Part shown: positions 15,924 through 24,855 of the stretch, piece after piece
Layout: each line of letters opens with the position of its first letter
How positions within the stretch are numbered: position 1 is the first letter of the stretch
From: Filomicrobium sp.
GTDB lineage: Bacteria; Pseudomonadota; Alphaproteobacteria; Rhizobiales; Hyphomicrobiaceae
NCBI GenBank assembly: GCA_017792465.1
Contig: CP051234.1
Coordinates: forward strand, 932,606 to 996,605
Direction: 5' to 3'
DNA length: 64,000 nucleotides
Translations under genes and position numbers: made by a program
Notes under the pieces: generated by a model
What the model saw: the letters and a program-made list of their open reading frames with translations, nothing else
Database searches by the model: none
Told to the model about the DNA's origin: nothing

Positions 15924-16241
15924 ATGATGGATAAAGATGAAGTTGCTGCTCACAAGGAACACCTGCGTCACGAGCAGGATCACCTCAAGTGGACGGCGGA
16001 ACATATGCGCGCCCTTGCCATTCTTAAAAGGGTCGAAGCGCATCTCTTCGTGCATGAGGCTGAGATCGCAGAACACCGTGCGGAGATCACCAACCACGAA
16101 GAAACGATTGCCCACGGGCACGATCACGCGCCAGCGGGCTCGTCTGGTGTGCATGAAACGATGGCAAAGGCTCATTCCGATGCCGGCAAGAACCATGACC
16201 GGCTCATGGAAGCGATCCTGGCTTTGGAAAAGCTGCTCTAA
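15924..16241 (+). CDS. Small His-rich coiled-coil protein
   Basis: About 105 residues from the ATG at 15924, with GGGG just upstream; an in-frame start at 15831 cannot be excluded. It is nearly all helical and charged, rich in His, Glu and Lys (KEHLRHEQDHLKWTAEHM, then HETIAHGHDHAP as a weaker group). No signal peptide or membrane segment. No family was recognised. Histidine content and position between the iron and zinc loci suggest a metal-binding role, which is only an inference. Confidence 0.5.
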   Translation: MMDKDEVAAHKEHLRHEQDHLKWTAEHMRALAILKRVEAHLFVHEAEIAEHRAEITNHEETIAHGHDHAPAGSSGVHETMAKAHSDAGKNHDRLMEAILALEKLL

Positions 16242-16253
16242 ACGCTGAAAAAC

Positions 16254-16943
16254 TCAGCTTGGCGCGGCGTTGACGCAAAAGAAGAGGCGCACGTGTTGCG
16301 TCCCCTTGATCTTCGGCGACCGGTGCACCAGCCCCGGTCGTCCAGGTTGCTCGCCGGCAAAGAGGCTAACCCAGAACGGTGGGATCTCGATCACCGGTCC
16401 CGCATAGTTTTCCTGTTCGATCCGCGCGTGTTCGCCATGGCAGCGCGGGACAGCGACCGTACCGGGGCCGACGTAGGTGACCGCCAACCTCTCCGGATAG
16501 CTGTCGACATGATAGCGTCGGCAGGCATCGTTGCGGATGACATCAAGCCTCGCCTCGATCTGTCCCGTCCCGGTGGTCGTTGCGAAGATGCGTGTCAGGC
16601 GCACCATGTCGGTGGCGAGGAAGCTGGTAAGTTCTGGCTGAGCGAATTCACTGTCTGCCATAGCCTCTGCGATGACCGACCCTGCAATCTGGGCATCGAA
16701 ACTTTTGCGCCAGCCGGTCATCCGGTCCAGCTGTAATTCGTCAAGATAGCTGGAGATGTCTGCAGGGGGCTGGCGACACCACATGGCCAGTGAGGTCAGT
16801 TCATTGCCCCAACTGTTGAAAACAGCTGCAGTATCTTCGCAAGCAATCCCGGGACCATCGAAGTTCGGCGCTTTTGCCGACGCTGCGGCCAACTCCGATG
16901 CGTTACCGCTGCACGTGGGCTGCTCAAATAACTCAGTCGTCAT
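16254..16943 (-). CDS. DUF1826 domain protein, zinc-scarcity operon
   Basis: 229 residues with the features of DUF1826: an N-terminal helical part, RRYHVDSYPERLAVTYVGPG in the centre, and HRSPKIKGTQHVRLFFCV near the end. DUF1826 genes recur beside COG0523 GTPases and Zur sites in proteobacteria, which implies a role when zinc is scarce; the biochemical function is unknown. It is the third gene of the operon led by the CobW-type GTPase. Confidence 0.8.
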   Translation of the reverse strand: MTTELFEQPTCSGNASELAAASAKAPNFDGPGIACEDTAAVFNSWGNELTSLAMWCRQPPADISSYLDELQLDRMTGWRKSFDAQIAGSVIAEAMADSEFAQPELTSFLATDMVRLTRIFATTTGTGQIEARLDVIRNDACRRYHVDSYPERLAVTYVGPGTVAVPRCHGEHARIEQENYAGPVIEIPPFWVSLFAGEQPGRPGLVHRSPKIKGTQHVRLFFCVNAAPS

Positions 16944-16967
16944 TGCACCCTCCCTCTGCTCAAGGAT

Positions 16968-17693
16968 CTACGCATGGCCGATCCACCCGCGCCAAGTGAA
17001 CGCAGAAAAGAACAGATCCACATCTTCGAAGCCGCCGTCGCGGAGAATTTTTTCGTCGACTTGCGGTGATAGCGCTAGGTCACTCGCCTCAATCGTATCG
17101 CGCGCTTTCACAGCCCGTTCTCGATCAGCTCCCGACGCAATCGCAAACGTTGCGTAGCGGTCGAGCCAGAGCGACCTTTCTTTTGGCGACTGTGGAAAGC
17201 TCGCATGGGCCGCGACGAAAGGTGCTCCTTGCCGTAGCCGCCGATGGATTTCTTTGACGGTCGCAAGGCGCTTAGCCTCAGGCAAGAAGTGCAAAGTCAA
17301 AAGGCATGTGGCGGCGTCGAAAGGACCGAACGGTGCACCAGTGATGTACCCCTCGATTAATTCGACCCGTTCCATCTGCTCACCCAGCACACGTCTCGCT
17401 TCGCGCAGCATTTCGGGCGCTGGATCAACCCCGACGAAGGTCCATCGCGGATGCGCATCCGCCATAGCCTTTAATTCAAGACCGCCGCCGGCTCCCAAAA
17501 CAAGAACACGCGCATCCTCCGGAGCACGCTCGGCCAACAGCGCGCCTGTCATCACGTGCAACGCTTCGCAACCAGGAAGAAACCGCTTCAACTCGGTTCC
17601 ATAGGCATCGATGAATTCGCGGTCTGAGAAGTTCTTGAGGAGGTCGGACGAACTATCTAGATGTTGGCCGCTCATGCTGCCTCTTTGCCCCAT
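16968..17693 (-). CDS. Class I SAM-dependent methyltransferase
   Basis: 241 residues. The SAM-binding motif I is [15 protein letters not shown] near residues 59-73, with the acidic residue [10 protein letters not shown] after strand 2, then [13 protein letters not shown] for motif IV. The substrate is unknown. It overlaps the CobW-type gene by 22 bp and is followed by DUF1826, so it is part of the presumed Zur regulon. Confidence 0.85.
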   Translation of the reverse strand: MGQRGSMSGQHLDSSSDLLKNFSDREFIDAYGTELKRFLPGCEALHVMTGALLAERAPEDARVLVLGAGGGLELKAMADAHPRWTFVGVDPAPEMLREARRVLGEQMERVELIEGYITGAPFGPFDAATCLLTLHFLPEAKRLATVKEIHRRLRQGAPFVAAHASFPQSPKERSLWLDRYATFAIASGADRERAVKARDTIEASDLALSPQVDEKILRDGGFEDVDLFFSAFTWRGWIGHA

Positions 17694-18931
17694 GCCGGAA
17701 ACGGGTCAGGCAGCTTGCGCCATTCGCGCGTGTCGATGCGGCTTCCGGCCGGGACATCCAGCAGACAGGCATCGAGTTCAGCGCGGATCGCGGCTTCATT
17801 CATTTCGCTTGTGCCAATGAATACGAGTTCCTGCCGCCGGTCGCCCCACAGCTCGTGCCAGCCCTTCTCGACGCGGGCTACGATATCGGCGTCCTTCGGC
17901 CAGTTCTTTTTCGGCACCGCCGCCCACCAATAGCCAACGCCTTCGGTCCGCATCATGGGGCCGGCTTGTGAAAGCTCACCGACGTATTCGGCACGCGAAG
18001 CAAGCCAGAAAAACCCTTTCGCGCGAACGACGCCCGGCCAGCTTTTGGCAAAGAACGCGTGCACTTTGGCTGGATCGAAAGGCTGGCGTGCCCGGTAGAC
18101 GAAACTGGTGATGCCGTATTCTTCGGTCTCCGGTACGTGGTCCTTGAAGCCGTTCAGCTCCTTGAACCAGGTTGGGTGGCCGTGCGCGGCCTCGAAGCTG
18201 AACAGTCCTGTATCGAGGATTTCGGCAAGCTCGACGTTTGCGTTGGTTGTCTCAATGATGCGTGCGTCGGCATTGAGCGAGCGAATGATGGAGCGAGCCG
18301 AAGCAACCTCGTCCGGTGCGGCAATGTCCAGCTTGTTGAGGACGATCACGTCGGCGAACTCGATCTGGTCAACCAGGAGATCGACAAGCGTACGTTCGTC
18401 TTCATCGCCGGCTGTCTCGCCGCGGTCTTTCAGGAAATCGTGGGACGAATAGTTGCGTAGCAGGTTGGCCGCATCGACGACCGTCACCATCGTATCCAAG
18501 CGTGCCACATCCGAGAGGCTAAGGCCTTCGTCGTCGCGGAACTCGAAGGTTGAGGCGACGGGGAGAGGTTCTGCGATGCCGGTCGATTCAATCAGCAGGT
18601 AGTCAAAGCGGCCGTCGGCAGCCAGACGCCGGACTTCCTCCAGCAAATCCTCGCGCAATGTGCAGCAGATGCAGCCGTTGGTCATCTCGACCAGCGTCTC
18701 ATCTGTCCGCGAGAGATTGGCGCCGCCATCGCGAACGAGTTCGGCGTCGATGTTAACCTCACTCATATCGTTGACGATGACAGCAACCTTCTTGCCCTCA
18801 CGGTTGCCGAGCACGTGATTGAGCAGCGTCGTCTTCCCGGCGCCGAGGAAGCCTGACAAGACGGTGACGGGCAGGCGGTTGTCAATGTGGGCGTCTGCGT
18901 TTGCCAAATGGGTCGAGAGTTTTTCGTCCAT
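17672..18931 (-). CDS. CobW/COG0523 GTP-binding metallochaperone, zinc type
   Basis: 419 residues. Walker A is [15 protein letters not shown], the metal-binding CxCC motif is [10 protein letters not shown], and NKLD gives the base-recognition motif. The C-terminal CobW domain is complete. The palindrome 37 bp upstream of the ATG and the DUF1826 partner point to the ZigA/ZagA/ZNG1-like zinc branch rather than cobalamin synthesis; no cobalamin genes are near. Family role: GTP-dependent delivery of Zn2+ to client enzymes under shortage. TGGAGTTCCC precedes the start. Confidence 0.88.
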   Translation of the reverse strand: MDEKLSTHLANADAHIDNRLPVTVLSGFLGAGKTTLLNHVLGNREGKKVAVIVNDMSEVNIDAELVRDGGANLSRTDETLVEMTNGCICCTLREDLLEEVRRLAADGRFDYLLIESTGIAEPLPVASTFEFRDDEGLSLSDVARLDTMVTVVDAANLLRNYSSHDFLKDRGETAGDEDERTLVDLLVDQIEFADVIVLNKLDIAAPDEVASARSIIRSLNADARIIETTNANVELAEILDTGLFSFEAAHGHPTWFKELNGFKDHVPETEEYGITSFVYRARQPFDPAKVHAFFAKSWPGVVRAKGFFWLASRAEYVGELSQAGPMMRTEGVGYWWAAVPKKNWPKDADIVARVEKGWHELWGDRRQELVFIGTSEMNEAAIRAELDACLLDVPAGSRIDTREWRKLPDPFPAWGKEAA

Positions 18932-19287
18932 GGGAACTCCAGGTCATAAATGTTGACCGCAATCTTTCGGATGTTATAACATCCGTCAAGGGGGCAATTT
19001 CGTTTCTGGACAAGATCCTTTGAGTGCCGCGTTGCTCACGAAGCGGTGTCGTTATCGATGGTCGATTTCGACACCCGTGCTGTTTGGTGAATTCCAGATG
19101 ATCGCCGAGAAGAAACGGGCCGTTTGCGGTTATGCCTTCCAATTGTGCGAAGACGCAGCCAAGAGGTTTGCGGTGACTTCGGACGGATCCACCCCTTTGC
19201 CGGCAACAGCGGAATCACAATGCCACGTAGCCGTCATTATTCGATGATGTTAAGAGTGCATTCCGAAAGCTCCGGAGAGCCTTGCTT
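18932..19287 (+). other. Divergent control region between the two zinc operons
   Basis: 356 bp without a supported gene, between the CobW-type operon (minus) and the DUF2946/ZrgA operon (plus). It contains one full Zur-like palindrome close to the minus-strand start. Near the plus-strand start only a half-like GATGTTA (about 19245) was seen. Confidence 0.55.
18968..18985. promoter_or_regulatory. Zur-type operator palindrome
   Basis: CGGATGTTATAACATCCG is a perfect 18-bp palindrome with the GTTATAAC core typical of alphaproteobacterial Zur boxes. It ends 37 bp upstream of the cobW-type ATG (on the minus strand), where bound repressor would block the promoter. Zur binding is inferred from core, position and target gene. 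Confidence 0.75.
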
Positions 19288-19677
19288 ATGAAAGCGTGCT
19301 GGCGTCAGATCGGAATTCCAGTCTTGATCGTGGCCAGTCTGGTCGGGCAGATGCTCGTCTGGGCCGTTCATTCGCACGCGCATGCCGAACGGATCGTCGC
19401 GCCGCTCCAGTGCAAGACGATCCTCCACGCCGCCGGTATGGTTCCTTGCGATGATCCCGATCATGAGGACACCTGCTCCATCTGCTGGGCCCATGCCACT
19501 TCTGGGGCAGCGCTTCCAACACCGCCGCCCTTCGGCCCATTGCCCAGCGCGCAAGTTTTAGAACATTTGCAGGCAGCGCCGGCGCGCCTTCTCGTTCCTG
19601 CCCAGCAGGTTGCCGGTTACCGCTCACGCGCACCGCCGGCAGGCGCAATCTTCCGGCGCTCGCAGATCCTGCGATAA
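19288..19677 (+). CDS. DUF2946-like small membrane or secreted protein
   Basis: 129 residues; CGGAGAG at 19273-19279 supports the ATG at 19288. The N-terminus is a membrane segment (IGIPVLIVASLVGQMLVWAV) followed by HSHAHAER. A Cys/His cluster CDDPDHEDTCSICWAHA suggests metal binding, and the C-terminus is Pro/Ala-rich with no fold recognised. Such proteins (DUF2946 type) accompany copper and zinc genes. It heads the plus-strand zinc operon. Confidence 0.65.
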   Translation: MKACWRQIGIPVLIVASLVGQMLVWAVHSHAHAERIVAPLQCKTILHAAGMVPCDDPDHEDTCSICWAHATSGAALPTPPPFGPLPSAQVLEHLQAAPARLLVPAQQVAGYRSRAPPAGAIFRRSQILR

Positions 19678-19801
19678 GGGAGCAGGCCGCCGTGCGTCGA
19701 CACCTGACACATTTCAAATCGAGCTGAAATTCGCCGCTGCCAGAGGTTGCGTGCCGTGACACGCGCCGCGCCGGCGGCTCACCCACAAGGAATACATTGC
19801 T

Positions 19802-20476
19802 ATGTCCAGAAGTCTCATCGCTGCAAGTGCCGCTGTTACCCTTGCTGCATTCACGCTTCCCGTCCAAGCCGAGAAGCGCCAACTCGGACCCCACGAGCAC
19901 GGCCACGGCACACTCAATATTGCGATTGAAGGCAAGAAGGTTGCGATTGAACTTGACGTACCCGGTGCCGACATTGCCGGCTTCGAGCATGAAGCCACGA
20001 CGCCGGAAGACAAGGCGCAGTTGGAAAAAGCGCAAGCCAATCTGAAGGAAGCGCTAAAGCTGTTCGTCATGCCTGCCGCCGCGTCATGCAAACTCGCCAA
20101 GGCCGAAGTCGAGCTCGAAGCCGAGCACGAACATGAGCATGAAGAGGGCAAAGAAGCTCATGAAGATCATGATCATGAAGGCAAGGAAGCCCACGACGAT
20201 CACGAAGGCAAGGAGGCGCACGAAGATCACGATCATGAAGGTAAGGAAGCTCACGAGGACCACGATCACGAGGAAGGCGCCCGGCACTCTGAATTCAACG
20301 CGACCTATGAGCTCGATTGCGCCAGCCCGAAAAAGATCGAAACCATTCAGTTCGACTACTTCAAAGTTTTCCCAAACGCACGCTCGCTCACGGTCAACCT
20401 CGTCAGCGATGCAAAGCAAGGCAGCTATGAGGTAACCAGCGAGAAGCCGGTCCTCGATCTCACAGGGAACATGTGA
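19802..20476 (+). CDS. zrgA: ZrgA-like periplasmic zinc-binding protein (DUF2796)
   Basis: 224 residues with a signal peptide ending near VQAEK. The start of the mature protein (RQLGPHEHGHGTLNIAIEG) is the DUF2796 signature. Residues 108-160 form an extreme His/Asp/Glu repeat region with about four copies of an 11-residue unit like GKEAHEDHDHE. The C-terminal part (LDCASPKKIETIQFDYFKVF) is again conserved DUF2796. ZrgA in Vibrio parahaemolyticus takes part in zinc uptake with an ABC transporter; the ABC pair follows here, the ATPase start overlapping by 4 bp. Confidence 0.85.
   Translation: MSRSLIAASAAVTLAAFTLPVQAEKRQLGPHEHGHGTLNIAIEGKKVAIELDVPGADIAGFEHEATTPEDKAQLEKAQANLKEALKLFVMPAAASCKLAKAEVELEAEHEHEHEEGKEAHEDHDHEGKEAHDDHEGKEAHEDHDHEGKEAHEDHDHEEGARHSEFNATYELDCASPKKIETIQFDYFKVFPNARSLTVNLVSDAKQGSYEVTSEKPVLDLTGNM
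20123..20283 (+). repeat. In-frame 33-bp repeat encoding His/Asp/Glu metal-binding region
   Basis: About four imperfect copies of a 33-bp unit (one shortened) inside the zrgA-like gene encode EGKEAHEDHDH-type residues. Copy number could vary between strains by slippage. Confidence 0.7.
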
Positions 20477-21240
20477 GCGCTGTGTCTGGAGACAGCTTGA
20501 AGAGCAACGAGGTGGGTGCCAACGCGGCAGCCACCTCCACTGTCGACATATCGGACGCCAGGTTCACTTGGCCCGGTGCCAAAGGCTTTACCCTGACGAT
20601 CGATTCCTTCGCGCTGCCGCCGGGCGAACGGTTGTTGCTGATCGGTCCGTCGGGAAGTGGCAAGTCGACGTTCCTCAGCCTCCTTGCCGGCATCAACGTG
20701 CCGACAGACGGAACCATTTCAATTCTCGGCACCAACATCGCGCGTCTCTCAAGCGCTGCGCGTGATCATTTTCGCGCTGAGCACATGGGCATCATTTTCC
20801 AGATGTTCAATCTGCTGCCCTATGGATCGGTCATCGATAATGTCGTGCTACCTTTGAACTTTGCCAAACAGCGCCGCGCACGCGTTGAAGGCTCGGGCTC
20901 GATTGAGAGCGAAGCCCGGCGTCTTCTGCAAAGCCTGGGACTTAGCCCGGCAGACTATGAAGGAACCGCGGCGGCCAGCCTCAGCGTCGGGCAGCAGCAG
21001 CGGGTCGCTTGCGCCCGGGCTTTGATCGGCCGGCCGGAGCTGATCATCGCGGACGAACCGACGTCATCGCTCGACCGCGATTCCCAGATGGCGTTTCTCG
21101 ATTTGCTGTTCGCGGAGGTCGAGCAGGCCGGCGGGACCCTCATCATGGTCAGCCACGACCAAAGCCTCGCCACTCGATTCGACCGCGCTCTTCGCCTGGA
21201 TGAGATCTCGCGAACCGGCTTCAACGGAGGACGGCCATGA
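20473..21240 (+). CDS. ABC transporter ATPase, zinc locus
   Basis: 255 residues from a GTG overlapping the zrgA-like stop. Walker A is GPSGSGKST, the signature is AASLSVGQQQRVA (LSVGQ in place of LSGGQ), Walker B is LIIADEPTSSLD and the H-loop is MVSHD. It belongs to the LolD/MacB branch that works with FtsX-type permeases. It overlaps the permease by 4 bp. In zrg-type systems this pair is needed for zinc acquisition; direct transport is less sure, since this ABC branch usually moves lipoproteins or performs mechanical work. Confidence 0.9.
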   Translation: MSAVSGDSLKSNEVGANAAATSTVDISDARFTWPGAKGFTLTIDSFALPPGERLLLIGPSGSGKSTFLSLLAGINVPTDGTISILGTNIARLSSAARDHFRAEHMGIIFQMFNLLPYGSVIDNVVLPLNFAKQRRARVEGSGSIESEARRLLQSLGLSPADYEGTAAASLSVGQQQRVACARALIGRPELIIADEPTSSLDRDSQMAFLDLLFAEVEQAGGTLIMVSHDQSLATRFDRALRLDEISRTGFNGGRP

Positions 21241-22496
21241 TCATCGTTCGCCTCGCCACACTGTCATTGCGCAACCGATGGCTGACTGCGTTTCTCACGG
21301 TGCTGGCGATTGCGCTGAGCGTCATGCTGTTTCTCGGCGTCGACAAGGTCCGAACCGGAGCGCGCCAGAGCTTTGCCGACACCATTTCGGGCACCGACCT
21401 GATCGTGGGAGCGCGCACAGGCGGCATTCAGCTTTTACTCTATTCGGTCTTCCGCATCGGCAATGCGACCAACAACATCACCTGGAAAAGCTATACCGAC
21501 ATTGCCAATCAACCCGACGTCGACTGGAGCGTTCCCTTGTCGCTTGGCGACAGCCACCGCGGCTTCCGCGTGCTGGGCACGACGACGGAATATTTCGAGC
21601 ACTACAAATTCCGCAGCGGCCAATCGCTGGCTTTTTCGCAAGGCGTTCCCTTCGACGACCTTTACGATGTGGTGCTGGGGGCCGATGTCGCGCGAGAACT
21701 CGGCTACAAACTTGGAGACAAGGTCGTCATCGCGCACGGGCTGGGCCGTGTTTCGTTTGTCGAGCATGCCGACAAGCCTTTTCGCGTTTCCGGCATCCTC
21801 AAGAAAACCGGGACACCCGTCGACCGGACGCTTCACGTCAGCCTCGAAGCGATCGAGGCGATCCACGTCGACTGGAAAAGCGGCATGCCGGTCGCCGGCC
21901 AAACGGTTTCGGCCGAACAAGCTCGAAAACTCGATCTGACCCCAACGGCGATCACGGCCGCACTTATCGGATTAAAATCGCGCCTGGCGACCTTTAGAAT
22001 GCAACGGCAGATCAACGAATATTCTGAGGAGCCGCTGTCGGCCATCATACCGGGCGCCACATTGCATCAACTGTGGGGACTGGTCGGGACCGCAGAAACG
22101 GCACTCTCGGCTGTCACGGCGATGGTCATCGCAACCGCGCTCCTGGGCATGGTGACGTCGATCCTGACAACGTTGAATGAGCGACGGCGAGAAATGGCGA
22201 TCCTTCGTTCGATCGGCGCCCGCCCCGTCACGATCCTCGGGATGCTGACAACGGAAGCCGTCGTCCTGACGTTCCTGGGCATCTTGCTCGGGGTGATCTT
22301 GTTCTACGTCGCCCTGGTCGCCCTGCAGCCGATCATCGATCAGCGGTATGGTTTGCTGTTGAGCATTTCCCCGCTGCCGGAAGAACAATGTCTGACCCTT
22401 GGCATCATTTTGCTTGGTGGATTTCTGGCCGGCCTTATCCCGGCGCTACGAGCCTATCGCTTGTCAGTGGCCGACGGGATGACGGTCAGGACGTAG
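21237..22496 (+). CDS. FtsX-type ABC permease, zinc locus
   Basis: 419 residues. A first membrane segment lies at 13-33 (LTAFLTVLAIALSVMLFLGV), followed by a large periplasmic MacB-PCD-like domain, then three C-terminal membrane segments (VTAMVIATALLGMVTSILT, VVLTFLGILLGVILFYVAL and LGIILLGGFLAGLIPAL). NERRREMAILRSIGARP is the coupling motif of this permease class. It forms one unit with the preceding ATPase. Confidence 0.9.
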   Translation: MIIVRLATLSLRNRWLTAFLTVLAIALSVMLFLGVDKVRTGARQSFADTISGTDLIVGARTGGIQLLLYSVFRIGNATNNITWKSYTDIANQPDVDWSVPLSLGDSHRGFRVLGTTTEYFEHYKFRSGQSLAFSQGVPFDDLYDVVLGADVARELGYKLGDKVVIAHGLGRVSFVEHADKPFRVSGILKKTGTPVDRTLHVSLEAIEAIHVDWKSGMPVAGQTVSAEQARKLDLTPTAITAALIGLKSRLATFRMQRQINEYSEEPLSAIIPGATLHQLWGLVGTAETALSAVTAMVIATALLGMVTSILTTLNERRREMAILRSIGARPVTILGMLTTEAVVLTFLGILLGVILFYVALVALQPIIDQRYGLLLSISPLPEEQCLTLGIILLGGFLAGLIPALRAYRLSVADGMTVRT

Positions 22497-22836
22497 GCAG
22501 CAGGATGATGGACCAAACGACGCGTCGCTTTATCGGTCGCTCAGACGACTGACGTCGCGCCGCCTGCATCTACCGGGCGCAGGCGCCGGGTCCGAGTTGT
22601 ATCTGGGCGCACGTCATGACCTTCGGGCACTGGGGCCCGTTCCCGCACATCTGCTCTTTGAAAAAATTCACGGGCCAGAAAAGAACCAGAAATATTGGCG
22701 TGTGATGTTGCCGGAAAATGGGGCCGGACAGGAGACATGTCGCGCGAGATCATACCGGCCGCGCGACAATATACTGGCTGGCCCGGCCGATCTGCGTGTG
22801 ATGGAATCGGATCTCTCCTCCCCAGAAGGAACGCCC
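22497..22836 (+). other. Intergenic region before the MacA-like gene
   Basis: 340 bp. The codon frame of the adaptor stays open through most of it, but a good ribosome site appears only before 22837, so it is treated as the leader. No clear operator or hairpin was seen. Confidence 0.45.
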
Positions 22837-24129
22837 ATGGATACCCTGGATGACGCCGCGAAGCCGCACCGCGAAAGGCCGGATATCGAGAAAATACTCG
22901 GTGTCGGACGCGAGCATGCTCCCTCCTGGTTGGCGCGTCACCGGATCGCTGTCGCATCTGCCGGCGTCGTTCTTGGGGCAATGCTCCTATATCTGTTTTT
23001 CAGCGGCGGCGAGAGCAATGCCGTTCGGTATGTCACGGAGCCTGCGAACCGCAGCGATCTGACCGTTGTCGTCACTGCGACCGGCTCGGTTCAGCCGATC
23101 AATTCAGTTGATGTGTCGAGTGAACTTTCAGGCACCGTCCGGAAGGTTCTTGTCGACTACAACAGCAGTGTAAAGAAGGGTCAGCCGCTGGCGGAACTCG
23201 ATACCGACAAGCTGCAGGCCACTGTCGAAAGCTCGCGGGCGAAACTGGCGGCCGCCGAGGCCAAGGTCGTTGACGCGGAAGCGACACGCAAAGAAAAGCA
23301 ACTCGACTTTGAGCGCAAAGATGAACTGGCAAGCCGAAGTGTCACGTCCCGGCACGACCTGGAAGCGGCCAATGCCGCTCATGATCGAGCGATCGCCGCA
23401 GTGCTCAGCGCCAAGGCCGACGTCGCGGCTGCCAAGGCCGATTTGAAGCTCAACGAAACCAATCTTGCCAAGGCTTGCATCTGCTCGCCGATCAATGGCG
23501 TCGTTCTGACACGTGCGGTCGAACCCGGACAGACGGTGGCTTCAAACCTTCAGGCCCCTGTCCTTTTCACGCTGGCTGAAGACCTGTCGAAAATGGAAGT
23601 TCAAGTCGACGTCGATGAGGCCGATGTCGGACAGGTCAAGGAAGGGCAGTCGGCGACGTTTACGGTCGATGCCTATCCGGACAAGGTCTTCAATGCGCGC
23701 ATTCGGGAAGTCCGTTATGGGTCGGAAACGGTGCAGGGCGTCGTCACCTATAAAGCCATTCTGGAAACCGATAACAGTCAGCTTCTCTTGCGGCCAGGCA
23801 TGACGGCAACGGCTGAGATCCGCGTCCAGGAACTCAAAGACGTTATCACCATTCCGAACGCAGCCTTGCGGTTCGCGCCTCCCGAAAAGGAGGCAGGCGA
23901 TGACCGCAGCCTCCTCAGGCGGCTGCTGCCGGGTCCGCCGCGACTGCGAAAATCAAGTCCGAATATCTCTGCAGGGCCTGAGCGTGAAATCTACGTTCTG
24001 GAGGATGGCGTGGCGAAGAAGGTCGCCATCACAATCGGCCCGACCGATGGCCGCCGGACAGAGGTCCTCAAAGGCGATATTGCGGCAGACCAATCGGTGA
24101 TTGTCGATACGGCCATCAATGCGGAGTGA
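22837..24129 (+). CDS. MacA/HlyD-type periplasmic adaptor
   Basis: About 430 residues from the ATG at 22837, which AGAAGGA precedes by 6 bp. One N-terminal membrane segment (IAVASAGVVLGAMLLYLFF) is followed by a lipoyl half (TGSVQPINSVDVSSELSG), a coiled coil rich in Ala/Glu/Lys at about 110-190, the second lipoyl half (CSPINGVVLTRAVEPGQTV) and a beta-barrel domain. It should bridge the inner membrane ABC protein to an outer membrane channel; no TolC-like gene lies here. The two genes downstream encode its ATPase and permease. Confidence 0.9.
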   Translation: MDTLDDAAKPHRERPDIEKILGVGREHAPSWLARHRIAVASAGVVLGAMLLYLFFSGGESNAVRYVTEPANRSDLTVVVTATGSVQPINSVDVSSELSGTVRKVLVDYNSSVKKGQPLAELDTDKLQATVESSRAKLAAAEAKVVDAEATRKEKQLDFERKDELASRSVTSRHDLEAANAAHDRAIAAVLSAKADVAAAKADLKLNETNLAKACICSPINGVVLTRAVEPGQTVASNLQAPVLFTLAEDLSKMEVQVDVDEADVGQVKEGQSATFTVDAYPDKVFNARIREVRYGSETVQGVVTYKAILETDNSQLLLRPGMTATAEIRVQELKDVITIPNAALRFAPPEKEAGDDRSLLRRLLPGPPRLRKSSPNISAGPEREIYVLEDGVAKKVAITIGPTDGRRTEVLKGDIAADQSVIVDTAINAE

Positions 24130-24138
24130 GCCGGGACC

Positions 24139-24855
24139 ATGTTGGATACCGTTGCCAGTCCACCGCTGATCGAACTGCAGCAGGTCACGAAAACCTACGG
24201 GTCGGGCGAAGCTGCCGTTCATGCCCTTGCCGGGCTTGATTTGAACATCGATCAAGGTGAGTTCATTGCTGTCATGGGGTCGAGTGGATCGGGCAAGTCT
24301 ACCGCGATGAACATCATCGGTTGCCTTGATGAGCCGACGACAGGTTTCTATCATTTCATGGGTATCGATGTTCGGCTTTTGACGCTTGATCAGCGCGCGC
24401 TTTTGCGGCGCAATTTCATCGGTTTCATTTTCCAAGGGTTCAATCTGCTGCCTCGGACATCGGCCCTGGAGAACGTCGAGCTTCCGCTCATCTACCGCGG
24501 CATGAAGGTCGAGGAACGCCGCCAACGGTCGCTCGAAGCGCTGGAAATGGTCGGCCTCGGCCATCGCGCAAACCATACACCCGGCGAACTTTCCGGCGGC
24601 CAGCAGCAGCGCGTTGCCATTGCGCGCGCCATCGTCACCGACCCGTTCATCATGCTTGCCGACGAACCGACCGGGAACGTCGACACCAAGACAAGTATCG
24701 AGATCATGGACATCCTCACCCGCCTCAACCGGGAGCAGGGCATTACCATTCTCATGGTGACCCACGAACCCGACATTGCCGAGTACGCAAACAGGCTCAT
24801 CCATTTTGTCGATGGGACGGCTGCCCCATTGGTGCGCGCGAGCGAGGCGACGTAA
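24139..24855 (+). CDS. MacB-type ABC ATPase
   Basis: 238 residues. Walker A is GSSGSGKST, signature ELSGGQQQRVA, Walker B MLADEPTGNVD and H-loop MVTHE. The middle has FIFQGFNLLPRTSALENVELP, typical of MacB and LolD. In MacB of E. coli ATPase and permease are fused, while here they are separate genes overlapping by one base (TAATG). Substrate unknown. Confidence 0.92.
   Translation: MLDTVASPPLIELQQVTKTYGSGEAAVHALAGLDLNIDQGEFIAVMGSSGSGKSTAMNIIGCLDEPTTGFYHFMGIDVRLLTLDQRALLRRNFIGFIFQGFNLLPRTSALENVELPLIYRGMKVEERRQRSLEALEMVGLGHRANHTPGELSGGQQQRVAIARAIVTDPFIMLADEPTGNVDTKTSIEIMDILTRLNREQGITILMVTHEPDIAEYANRLIHFVDGTAAPLVRASEAT

Noticed and set aside
22541-22981. Minus-strand frame of 146 codons before the MacA-like gene
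   Set aside because: It overlaps the start of the adaptor gene on the opposite strand and has no recognisable features.
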